Shown here: positions 37,016 through 45,408 of the stretch, in pieces | How positions within the stretch are numbered: the first letter of the stretch is position 1 | Layout: each line of letters opens with the position of its first letter | Source of the DNA: Sphingomonadales bacterium | GTDB taxonomy: Bacteria; Pseudomonadota; Alphaproteobacteria; Sphingomonadales; Sphingomonadaceae | Direction of reading: 5' to 3' | DNA: 45,408 bases | NCBI GenBank assembly: GCA_016721875.1 | Contig: JADKHG010000015.1 | Location: 1-45,408, forward strand | Translations under genes and position numbers: made by a program | The notes under the pieces: generated by a model | The model's input: only the letters and a program-made list of their open reading frames with translations | What the model was told of the DNA's origin: nothing | Databases searched by the model: none

Positions 37016-38003
37016 AAACGCACTCCTGCTTTCGGCCGCGATGCTGTTGCCATCGGCGGCTTACGCGCAACAAGACCATTCGGCGCATCAAGGGCATGAC
37101 ATGCCTGCTGAACAGACCAAGGCCGAGACGCCGCCCGCAGCAGCCGATCCACATGCAGGGCACGACATGGGCAACATGGAGCAGGCTCCGGCAGAACCTG
37201 TCGATCCCCATGCCGGACATGACATGAGTGCGATGCCCGCTGATAATAGCGCAGAGAGCGATGTCGGCGATGCCTCAGCGCCTGCGCCTCCCGGCGATCA
37301 TGCCGCAGATGCGGTTTTTGGCGCGGAAGTAATGGCGCGGTCGCGCAAGGAGCTGGCATATGAAGTCGGCGGCATGGGCTATTCGCTGGTCATGCTCGAT
37401 TTGGCCGAAGTCGGCTTTCAGAAAGGCCGCGAAACCTACCGGTTCGAGGGCGAAGCCTTCACCGGCGGCAACATCAACCGTTTTGGCGTCAAGTTTGAGG
37501 GCGAAGGCGCATTCGGTGGGCGTATCGATGACCTTGAACTGCAAGCCCTCTATTCTCGCGCCATTGCGCCTTACTGGAATCTGCAAGCAGGCGTCCGCCA
37601 CGACATCAAACCTGATCCGTCGCGCACCTACCTAGTTGCGGGAGTCGAGGGTATCGCTCCTTATTGGTTCAAGGTGAATGCGGCGACCTTCCTGTCTAAC
37701 AAGGGTGAGCTTCGCGCGCGCGTCGAAGCGTCCTATGACCAGCGCGTCACGCAATCACTGATCTTGCAACCGCGCATTGAAGCGAACGTGTCATTTCAGG
37801 ATATACCGGCCATCGGCGTTGGCTCTGGCCTTACGAATTTTGAGGCAGGCCTGCGTCTGCGCTACGAGATCAAACAGGAATTCGCGCCCTACATCGGCGT
37901 TGAATGGCGCAAACAGACGGGCGCAACCGCGCGCTTTTCAAGAATTGCAGGCGAAGATCCCGATACGATAAGTTTGGTCGCCGGGATAAGGATCTGGTTC
38001 TGA
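36996..38003 (+). CDS. copB: Outer-membrane copper resistance protein CopB
   Basis: 335 residues. A signal peptide (LLLSAAMLLPSAAYAQ) is followed by a His/Met-rich metal-binding stretch with DPHAGHDM repeats and a beta-barrel domain ending in the typical aromatic VAGIRIWF. The natural start would be the ATG at 37012, which overlaps the copA stop (ATGA), but from there the frame is off by one base within 12 bases. The open frame instead begins at 36996 inside copA. A single missing base near 37,020 is likely. Confidence 0.9.
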   Translation: MRRAANENALLLSAAMLLPSAAYAQQDHSAHQGHDMPAEQTKAETPPAAADPHAGHDMGNMEQAPAEPVDPHAGHDMSAMPADNSAESDVGDASAPAPPGDHAADAVFGAEVMARSRKELAYEVGGMGYSLVMLDLAEVGFQKGRETYRFEGEAFTGGNINRFGVKFEGEGAFGGRIDDLELQALYSRAIAPYWNLQAGVRHDIKPDPSRTYLVAGVEGIAPYWFKVNAATFLSNKGELRARVEASYDQRVTQSLILQPRIEANVSFQDIPAIGVGSGLTNFEAGLRLRYEIKQEFAPYIGVEWRKQTGATARFSRIAGEDPDTISLVAGIRIWF

Positions 38004-38737
38004 GCAGCACACGCACCCGCATCCATTTAACCGCCAGTCGCATCCACAAATGGCTGGCGCTCATTATCGGCGCGCAGCTTCTTATCTGGTTCGCCAGCGG
38101 CGTTATCATGAGCTTTCTGCCTATCGACAAAGTGCGCGGTGAGCATCTTGTCGACCGTGAGACGGTATTGACCATTCCGGCAGGCATGAGCTTTGCCGAC
38201 CCGGCAAAGATAACCGCCAGCGCAGGCGCGTCAGTGAAGTCGATCAATTGGCACATGATGGGTGACCGCGCTGTTGCCGAGGTGACGACCGGTAGCGGTA
38301 TCAAGCTCTTTGATGCTCAAACGGGCGCGCTCATTCCGCCGGTTAATGCAGATCAAGCAACAGCCATTGCGCACGCCGCTTGGAAATCCTCGCCAAAACC
38401 CGCCTCGAAAGCATCGCGCGTTACTACAGAAAGCCCCGAATACCGAGCCGCGCTGCCAGCTTGGCGAATTGCTTATGCCGACCCCGATGCCACAAGCATC
38501 TTTGTCGCGGCTGACACCGGGAAGATCACTGCCGTCCGCACCGGCACTTGGCGGGTCTATGATTTCTTCTGGAGCCTGCACATCATGGATTGGAAGAACC
38601 ATGAGAATTTTAACACATGGTGGCTGCTGGCGTTCGCCGTCGGTGGATTGGTCCTGGGAATCGCCGGCACAATATTGCTGGTAATCCGCTGGCCGTTCCG
38701 GCGGCGCCGAAAAGCGAAGCGGCTTGCCGCGTCATGA
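38000..38737 (+). CDS. PepSY-domain membrane protein
   Basis: About 245 residues. An N-terminal membrane helix (HKWLALIIGAQLLIWFASGVIMSF) is followed by PepSY-like periplasmic repeats (ATAIAHAAW; AWRIAYADPDATSIFVAADTGKITAV), and a C-terminal membrane helix in front of a basic tail. Such proteins often accompany copA/copB and may move electrons or bind metal. I see no ATG, GTG or TTG near the expected start; the codon at 38000 is CTG and overlaps the copB stop. Either a rare start or a base error is present. Confidence 0.75.
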   Translation: MSSTRTRIHLTASRIHKWLALIIGAQLLIWFASGVIMSFLPIDKVRGEHLVDRETVLTIPAGMSFADPAKITASAGASVKSINWHMMGDRAVAEVTTGSGIKLFDAQTGALIPPVNADQATAIAHAAWKSSPKPASKASRVTTESPEYRAALPAWRIAYADPDATSIFVAADTGKITAVRTGTWRVYDFFWSLHIMDWKNHENFNTWWLLAFAVGGLVLGIAGTILLVIRWPFRRRRKAKRLAAS

Positions 38738-38795
38738 ATATTCGGCATCTCCACAGCGACATTGTTTCGATACAGACAATGCGGTATTCTTGCCC

Positions 38796-39173
38796 GTGAC
38801 TTTGCTTTGTCGATCCCGTTTCACAATATCTGTGCGCATTTTGTTGCTGTTGATGATGGTTGTGACACTGGCAGGACGGTCCGAAGCAAATTGCTTTCCA
38901 ATGGCATCCGAGCCTGCGACCCAAAGTGAGATGATGCAGGATTGTACGGATATGGAGTCTGGTCCGGTCGGTTCGCCGCACCCTGAACCGCTTCACCATT
39001 CGGATGGTGCACCGTTGGGGATGTGCCATCTGGGTTGTCCGGTCCTGCTAATGGCAGCCGAAGCGGGTCATAGCGACACGGGGTTACTGCCACCAAGCTA
39101 TGTTCTTGAGTTTGAACTCGCGTTGGTCGGAATAAGCGATATTCCGCAAACGCCCCCTCCACGATTTGGTTGA
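38796..39173 (+). CDS. Exported hypothetical protein with a His/Met/Cys cluster
   Basis: 125 residues from a GTG start. A hydrophobic helix (SVRILLLLMMVVTLAG) is followed by a stretch with Met, His and Cys (EMMQDCTDMES, HPEPLHHSDG, GMCHLGCPVLL) that may bind metal. No family recognised. The frame remains open further upstream, so the start is uncertain; a short frame at 38734-38799 coupled to the PepSY gene could be a leader peptide. Confidence 0.5.
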   Translation: MTLLCRSRFTISVRILLLLMMVVTLAGRSEANCFPMASEPATQSEMMQDCTDMESGPVGSPHPEPLHHSDGAPLGMCHLGCPVLLMAAEAGHSDTGLLPPSYVLEFELALVGISDIPQTPPPRFG

Positions 39174-39208
39174 ACAATTTTTGACGACTGAAAATCATGG
39201 AGAATATT

Positions 39209-39412
39209 ATGAAAATGAAGATGTTAATTGGCGCTTTGGCGCTGACCTTGTCCGGTGCTGCTTTTGCCGCAGAGCCGCCTGCTCCTAAGAAGGAGTGCTG
39301 CTGCTGCAAAAAGGATGAGGACGGCAAAATGGCTTGCTGCAAAGACGAAGCCGCGGGCACTGAAAAGCCCGGTCATGAAGGCCATGACATGGGCGACATG
39401 AAAACCAAATGA
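39209..39412 (+). CDS. Small exported Cys/His-rich metal-binding protein
   Basis: 67 residues: signal peptide (LIGALALTLSGAAFA), then KKECCCCKKDEDGKMACCK with six cysteines, then HEGHDMGDM. It looks like a periplasmic metal sponge. GGAG lies in front of the ATG at 39209. It continues the gene line of the copA operon. Confidence 0.75.
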   Translation: MKMKMLIGALALTLSGAAFAAEPPAPKKECCCCKKDEDGKMACCKDEAAGTEKPGHEGHDMGDMKTK

Positions 39413-39478
39413 CGTGACGGTTCGGGGGCGGCTATGTCGCTCCCGAACTTCAACGCTTTGCAATGATGGAGATCATCC

Positions 39479-39907
39479 ATGAAGAAACTAATTCTCACGC
39501 TTGCCTTGTTTTCGACATCGGCAATGGCGGCAAATGACATCGTGATGCACCGTGATCCGGGTTGCGGATGTTGCGAAAAATGGGCCGTGCAAGTTCGTCA
39601 GAAATTCGGACGCGCCGTCAAGATTGTCGATGATGCCAACCGTGCCGTCATCCACAAGCGGCTGGGGATGCCCGCTAGCCTCGCATCGTGCCATACTGCG
39701 ATCATCGACGGCATCGCGTTTGAAGGCCATGTTCCGATTGCCGATATGAAGCGCGTGCTTGCTGCGAAGCCAAAAGGTGTGCGCGGGCTGGCGGTTGCCG
39801 GTATGCCGCTCGGCTCGCCTGGAATGGAAGCTGCCGGCTATCCTGCTGACCACTACAATGTCATCGCATTTGGTTCCGGCAAGACGAGCATATTTGCCAA
39901 GCATTGA
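39479..39907 (+). CDS. DUF411 exported metal-binding protein
   Basis: 142 residues with signal peptide (LILTLALFSTSAMA). The hallmark HRDPGCGCCEKW of DUF411 is followed by LASCHTAIIDG and FEGHVP. These proteins are common in copper islands and are thought to bind Cu(I). A ribosome-binding sequence GGAGAT precedes the ATG. It is part of the copper block. Confidence 0.93.
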   Translation: MKKLILTLALFSTSAMAANDIVMHRDPGCGCCEKWAVQVRQKFGRAVKIVDDANRAVIHKRLGMPASLASCHTAIIDGIAFEGHVPIADMKRVLAAKPKGVRGLAVAGMPLGSPGMEAAGYPADHYNVIAFGSGKTSIFAKH

Positions 39908-39996
39908 AGCATGTAACGATTGGGCATGTCGTTCCGAATGACGATATGAGGGGCGTAATCACTGTCGCTCAATCGGCTACCCAATGGAGAAATATC

Positions 39997-40149
39997 ATGA
40001 CCAAATATTATGCAGCAGCCGCAGCGTTGTTTTTTATTACGCCAGCAGCATTTGCTGCTCAGTCTCCCGCAATTGCCAATGCGGTTGACGCATGTTGCGC
40101 CGCACTTGATGCGTGCTGCGAACAGGCGATGGATTGCTGCGACGATTGA
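39997..40149 (+). CDS. Tiny exported Cys-pair protein
   Basis: 50 residues: signal peptide (AAALFFITPAAFA), then three CC pairs with regular seven-residue spacing in VDACCAALDACCEQAMDCC. The pattern places all cysteines on one helix face. It could bind metal like the Cys-rich protein 700 bases upstream. GGAGAAATATC before the ATG at 39997 is a good ribosome-binding site. The 181 bases that follow, up to the convergent CDF gene, hold nothing I recognise. Confidence 0.6.
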   Translation: MTKYYAAAAALFFITPAAFAAQSPAIANAVDACCAALDACCEQAMDCCDD

Positions 40150-40330
40150 TTGATCTTTGGATGCGTCGGTGCTTTGTCAACGAACACCGGCGCGTTCATC
40201 TGCTGCCCTCAGGCCGCAAACAGCATCGGGCGTTGATGCCGAAGTATGCAAATATTGTGCTCAAATCAGCGAGTGACGATATCGTCAGAACCCACGCAAC
40301 TTCATGATGAAATATTCTGGGACACGCTCG

Positions 40331-41250
40331 CTAAGCGTGCAGCGCCTCATCGCCGCAGGGTTCGGTTTCGGCTTGGGCGTCGAATGATGTATCCTGAATT
40401 GTGCTCAGGCAGTTCGGCCACTGCCGTGCGAACCGCCGTTTGATCATGCCCGGATGCAATGGCGATATGCGCGGTCAGGCTGGCATCATCCCCGGCTACC
40501 GACCAGACGTGGAGATCGTGGACGCCCGCCACGCCTGGCACGGCAATTAATGGCGGCGCGGATGGCATCGAGATCCATTCGCGCGGGACGCCTTACAGCA
40601 GGATGTGCGTGGTATCGCGCAGCAATATCCATGTGCGCGGCAACACCACAGGCCGATCCCGATAGCAACTATCGGGTCGATCCAGCTCCAATTGGTAAGG
40701 TAGATGGCGACTGCCGCTACTATCACCAGCGCGAGCCAGCATATCGGCCCAGACTTCAGAGATATGCGCCTTTGATATTGAGGCTGGCATCCTTGCCGCC
40801 CACCAGCACGCGCATCGCGATAAGGTTCACCAGTAAGCCGATAGACGCGACAATCAGCATCCCGACCGAACCGACAGCCTCGGGCTTGAAGAAGCGTAGC
40901 ACGCCTTCGTACAGGACATAGCCAGCGACCACGAACAGCAGGATGGCGTTGAATGCTGCGGCGAGTATTTCAAAACGGCGATAGCCATAGGTGCGCTGCT
41001 TGTCGGCGGCCCTCTGCCCAATGTTTACCGCGACGAGCGCAATGGCGAGTGCGGCGGCATCCGTGAACATGTGAGCAGCATCGGAAAGCAGCGCGAGGCT
41101 GTTGAACCAATATGCGCCAACAAGCTCTGCAATGAGAAAGCTGCCGGTAAGACTGGAGCGCAATCGCCAGACTACGCGTGTTGGCGCCGGTGGCATGGCT
41201 GTGGCCTGGAGAAGCATGTCCCTGATCGCCGTGACCTGTCCCGCGCCCAT
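40331..41250 (-). pseudogene. czcD: CDF cation efflux protein (CzcD type), frame-interrupted
   Basis: About 306 residues. The intact first two thirds (LTGSFLIAELVGAYWFNSLA, LLSDAAHMFTDAAALAIAL) carry the HxxxD zinc site of the CDF family. After NIKGAYL the frame is lost near 40,755 and again around 40,690 and 40,560; later pieces are LPRTWILLRDTTHILL, VPGVAGVHDLHVWSVAG and, near the end, AETEPCGDEALHA. The ATG at 41250 is two bases behind the stop of the ATPase gene, so the genes form one operon. Export of Zn, Co or Cd is expected. Confidence 0.85.
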
Positions 41251-41251
41251 G

Positions 41252-43426
41252 TCAGATATCGCTTTGCCCGGATGAGAAGTGCAACGTCTTCTGCGGGCTT
41301 GAAGGTCCAGAACAGCATAAGCGCATTGATGGTCACGAGAATCGTGGCGCCCCGTATACCTGCCTCTTTTTGCATATATCTGTTTAAGCGAAAGCTTTTT
41401 AAGCGTGGAGTGGAGAGAGAGAGGAGGGGAACATTGCGAAAGTGTTGGAACAAATTGGTTATGCAGAATACCGCCTACTAAGGTGGAAAACCAGCCAATC
41501 CAACCGCGAGCCAATGTTGACGATGATCTGATGTGCGTTTTGCGGGCTAAGCGGATAGCGTCTGGAACAGCCAGCAGTCTATCCCTCAAGAGGCCGACAT
41601 CGGCAGTCTCGATAGCAACGTCGGTTCCGCCGCCCATTGCGAGGCCCAGCGAAGCAGTCGCCAGAGCCGGTGCATCATTGACCCCGTCGCCAACCATCAA
41701 AATCGGCATTTCGGCTTTCAGGGCAGCAATCCGGTCAAGCTTGTCCGCAGGCATGAGTTCGCCTTCCGCCCCATGCCGAGAGGTGCCGCCACTGCCGATG
41801 CTGTCCGCTGATTATCGCCGCTCAGCATAAGAGATTTGATGCCGAGCGCCATGAGCGCGGCAATCGCGGGTTTTGAATCTGCACGAGGTTCATCGCGGCT
41901 GGCGATGATGCTGATAAAGTTGGTGTCGGGGCGCTAACACGGCAATCGTTTTGCCCTCCCGTTCAAGTTCTTTTTTTTTTTTCGTCAATTCGGCTCATAA
42001 TTTCAGGTGCGAGTGATTTGCCACGCACGCGGGCTGAGCAGCGCGATCTTCGCCATCAACGATGTCCGGCAACGCCTTCGCCCTGACGGATGACCCACGT
42101 CGGTAGCGCCGGGAATTGTATCGCCCTTTGCCTCGGCTTCGGCAACGATGCCGCGTGCGACCGGATGGGACAGACCCGTTTCGACTGCTGCGGCGAGTCT
42201 CAGAACCCCGGTTGCATCTCCTTCCAACATCGGTGACGACGGATGCCCAGGGGTGAGCGTTCCAGTCTTGTCGAACGCTGCAATCTTGATCTTGGCAAGA
42301 TTTCGGAAGCGCTGCGCCGCTTTTGATAAGGAGATCCCGTGCCGCGCAGCAGTCGCGATCCCGGTTGCAATGGCGGCAGGTGTTGAGAAAGTACCAGTGC
42401 ACATGGACATGCAAGCAACACCGTGAGCGCACGGTATCCATGTTGACCACCCACCGTCCATAAGCAGTGGCGGCACTGCCGCGAGAGATGCGGCGATTAG
42501 TATTGCAGCGGGTGTATAATAGGCGCTGAAAACTGTCGATGAAGCGCGCCGTGGGCGCGGTGCTGGCTTGGGCCTGCGCTACCAAATCACCGATGCGGCG
42601 ACGACGCTGTTACTGGCGTCCTTGGTTACCGTTACCTTGAGCTGACCGTCGCCATTGATGCTGCCTGCAAAAACCGGTGCGCCAATGCCCCCGTCAACCG
42701 CCGACGATTCTCCCGTGATCGCGGCCTCGTTGAGATCAGACCGGCCATCTACGATTGTTGTCCGCGGCCAGACGGTCACCGGGCGCAACAAGCATCACCA
42801 TGTTGACAGTCAACGACGTGACGGGAACCGTCTTGCGCACACCATCTCACTTCTATCGTTGCTTCAGACGGCAATAATTGCGCTAAGGCGGTTAGCCCCG
42901 AACGGCACGCGCAGCAGCGAACCCTTCAAGTAATTCGCCGAGCGAGAACAACGCGACCACAACAACTGCCTCGGCACCTGCAACAATCGGCAACGCACCG
43001 ACAACCGCACTATGACCAGCGTTTCGATGCTGAAAGGCCTGCTTTCAACGCCTTTCCAAAGCAGATTTTGCAAACGGCAAAACAGCAATGAGCGCGCCAA
43101 TGGCATAAGCCCAATCGCCCCACAAGCGGGAACCAACACGCCAATCAAATAAGCAAGCCCGGCACAAATACAGGCAAGGGACGAAAATCCGAAGTCCATT
43201 CTCCGAACCATGTTCATGCCCGTCACCATCTGTGTGGGTCTCCAATCGGCGCTTCAGCTTTGATCCACATATATCCTTCAAAAGTATCGGCAGTAAAATC
43301 AATCGTTGTCAGTGCACTGAACTTTACGCCCGAACTGTTTTGTGAGACTGGCCCATATTTGGGTTCCGGGCCCACAGCGGGTAGAACTGTTCCCGCGCTT
43401 AGGCTGGCTCTACACTTTGTCGTCAT
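41252..43426 (-). pseudogene. P-type heavy-metal ATPase (ZntA/CadA type), many frameshifts
   Basis: About 720 residues in broken frames. Recognised pieces in order: the His-rich linker THTDGDGHEHG, the membrane segment GRFSIETL type (read as SRPFSIETL), the actuator motif DLNEAAITGESSAVDGG, the phosphorylation motif FDKTGTLTPG, LSHPVARGI (the HP motif), and VGDGVNDAPALATASLGLAM. A run of 12 T (41971-41982) lies inside. FSIETL argues for the Zn/Cd/Pb group rather than copper. The N-terminal metal-binding domain is not recognisable. It starts four bases after the czcA stop. So many shifts fit poor sequence rather than true decay. Confidence 0.82.
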
Positions 43427-43429
43427 CGC

Positions 43430-45408
43430 TCACGAACATCCGCGCTCTCCTGTAGCTGTCACATCGCTGTAATCGCCCGCAACATGCTGTTTATGGCGAC
43501 CGCGCAGCAACAAATGACTGATCGCAGGCAACACGAAAAAGCGTAAGCAAGGTCGACGTAATCAACCCACCGATCACGACTATCGCCAATGGCTTCTGCA
43601 CTCTGCACCGACGTTGAGTTCTGCAATCGCCATCGGCACAAAACCGATGGCAGGAACGATCCCGGCTGGCGAGGACCGTATGAACCCGTTCCATCGTGCC
43701 TTCGCTAATTGCCGTATCGATCGGTTTGCCTTCATCAATGCGTTGGTTGATGCTGGACATAACGACCAGCCCGTTCAGCACCGTCACAATCGCTGAAAGC
43801 ACGATGAACCCGACCGCAGCCGATACCGAGAAAGGCAATCCGGTCAGGAGCAAAGCAACACGCCACCAGCAAGCGCCAAGGGATTGGTGGAATAAACCGC
43901 AACCGCCTGACGCACGCCGCCAAGTGCCATGAACAGGATACCGAAGATTGCGGCAAAGATGATCGGGATGACTATCGACAGATATCGCCGAAGCCGCTTT
44001 CAGATTTTCAAACTGACCGCCCCATTCGATGAAGCTGCCCGTTGGCAGTTTCACTTGCGCGTCTACCTTTCTCCTGCGCTCTCGGCGACAAACGATCCCA
44101 GATCGTTGTTGCGCACATTAGCCTGCACCACAACCCGGCGTTGGCCGTTTTCGCGGCCAGACCTGGTTGAGGTTTTCGGAGAAGCCGAATCCTGGCCAGT
44201 TCGCTTAATGGCATCGACGACCGTGGCGCCGCCTTCGCCGGGTAGCAGCACGGGAAGCGCTCCTACCGCATCGAGATCGTCACGCGTTGCCCCGTCAAGC
44301 CGGACAACGATGTCGAAGCGCCGGTCCCCTTCAAACACAATGCCAGCTTCGCGCCCGCCAGAAGCGGCAGACACGGTGTCGCTGACATCCCTGGAAGCGT
44401 TAAACCATAGCGTGCGATAGCGTTACGGTCGAACTGGACATATCGCGACTGGAAACCAGCCGTTTGTTCAACCTTGACGTCGGCAGCACCCCGCACGGTT
44501 CCACCCACCGCTGCCACCGGATTTGCTGTCCGGCCCATTTTCATCGAGATTGTCGCCATATATCTTGATGGCGACATCTCCGCGAACACCAGCAATCAGT
44601 TCGTTAAAACGCAGCTGTATTGGTTGGTTGATTCCAAATGCGTTGCCAACCAACGGTTCCAATGCCTTTCGACGCGTTCGACGACTTCGTCTTTGGTATC
44701 ACCGCCGTCAGGCCATGCTTCGCGCGGCTTCAGAATGATGAAGGTATCGGATGCGTTCGGCGGCATCGGGTCGTTGGCCACTTCGTCAAAAAATTAGTTT
44801 TAGAAGTAAAATGAAAAATTTCCAGGCAAAAGCAGAAACCGCTTTTTCAACCCTTTAGCCGCATCTCCTGTGACCGGTTCGGTAAGATAATACGGAACGC
44901 GAAGCGCCTGGCATCGCCAGATTGCCTTCGCCCAACACCGGTATGAACTCGCTGCCGAGTATTGCGAAGACGAGCGCCGCTGCGGCAAAGTACGTGCCGC
45001 CGCCTGCGCCAATCCAAGGCCACGGACGCGCTATCACGCGTTGCAGCACCGGCTCATAGCGGGTCTTGACCCATGCTATTGCTTTTACGTCCCTTCTCGG
45101 CAACTTCGCCGCGAAATGAGCAATGCCACCATTGCAGGCACGAATGTCACGATGCGATGAACGCGCCTGCCAAAGCCAAGTATGACGGTGATCGCCATCG
45201 GCGAGAAGGTTTTGCCTTCAACGCCGGTGAAGGTGGAGCAAAACGGAACGAATATTGTGAGGAAGATGATTGCTTGCTCCGTAAATCGTCGGCTTCACCA
45301 TTTCACGACGCTTCAAACACCCCGTGCAGCCGTTCGTTTAGCGAGCAATCGCCCCTTCGTGATGCTGTCGCTCGGCAAAGCCGCCCTCAAACAGTTTTCG
45401 ATGATGAT
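43430..45408 (-). pseudogene. czcA: CzcA-type RND efflux pump, C-terminal part, many frameshifts
   Basis: Partial at the window edge. Pieces that fit heavy-metal RND pumps: GEFIPVLGEGNLAMPG-like (read as GSEFIPVLGEGNLAMPG), SRYVQFDRNAIARYGL, FIEWGGQFENL, LPFSVSAAVGFIVLS, NGLVVMSSINQ and VVIGGLITSTLLTLF. The C-terminus LPAISHLLLRGRHKQ and a stop at 43430 can be read by joining frames. It would be the inner-membrane pump of a CzcCBA-like system, with the B and C subunits probably upstream, outside the window. At least eight shifts are present. Confidence 0.85.

Noticed and set aside
41971..41982. T12 run as a terminator or phase-variation tract
   Set aside because: It lies inside the ATPase gene without a stem and in a stretch full of errors; probably a miscalled homopolymer.
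1..45408. CRISPR arrays, rRNA genes, insertion sequences
   Set aside because: No spaced direct repeats, no rRNA sequence and no transposase were seen on either strand.

Overview
The window looks like a chromosomal stretch of a sphingomonad (Alphaproteobacteria, Sphingomonadales). Evidence is the house-keeping gene set at the left (cinA/pncC, ratA-like, lipA, ettA), the codon style, a palindromic intergenic repeat of the kind common in that order, and the mobile-element and copper gene families. The assignment is by recognition of families, not by a search.

Layout. (1) About 1-8,321 is core chromosome: a damaged left end, cinA(+), ratA-like(-) and lipA(-), a beta-carbonic anhydrase(+), small exported proteins, an M14-like zinc hydrolase(-), the ABC-F protein EttA(-), an exported M28 peptidase(+) and a small lipoprotein(+). 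(2) About 8,329-31,204 is an integrative mobilizable element. It starts at a 20-bp fragment matching a tRNA-Pro 3' end, followed by a tyrosine integrase. It ends with an oriT-like inverted repeat with an IncP-type nick consensus, a MobC-like protein and a MOBP-type relaxase. Between them lie ArdC, DUF2958, a ParB-like protein and DUF736 (plasmid/ICE maintenance genes) and, next to the integrase, three compact gene sets that look like phage or plasmid defence: Fic + HamA-like nuclease + Ski2-like helicase (10,070-15,257); a HEPN-like protein + Mrr-like nuclease/STAND NTPase (15,703-19,539); and, convergent to it, an alpha-helical-repeat protein + PD-(D/E)XK-type nuclease (23,027-19,583). (3) About 31,231-45,408 is metal resistance: a MerR regulator with a divergent glutaredoxin-MauE protein; copCD; a cnrYXH-type sigma-factor module followed by copA, copB, a PepSY protein and several small Cys-rich or DUF411 exported proteins; then, on the other strand, a czcA - P-type ATPase - CDF operon.

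How it works together (inference): the element excises and mobilizes with its integrase and relaxase, protects itself during entry with ArdC, and carries a defence cargo at the integrase end. In the metal part, the CnrX-like sensor is expected to release the ECF sigma factor to transcribe the copper oxidase operon, while the efflux operon exports divalent cations.

Quality warning: many clearly recognisable genes are interrupted by one-base shifts, often at homopolymers, densest at both ends of the window. I read most of these as sequence error rather than gene decay. Coordinates of interrupted genes are the outer limits of the recognisable product.
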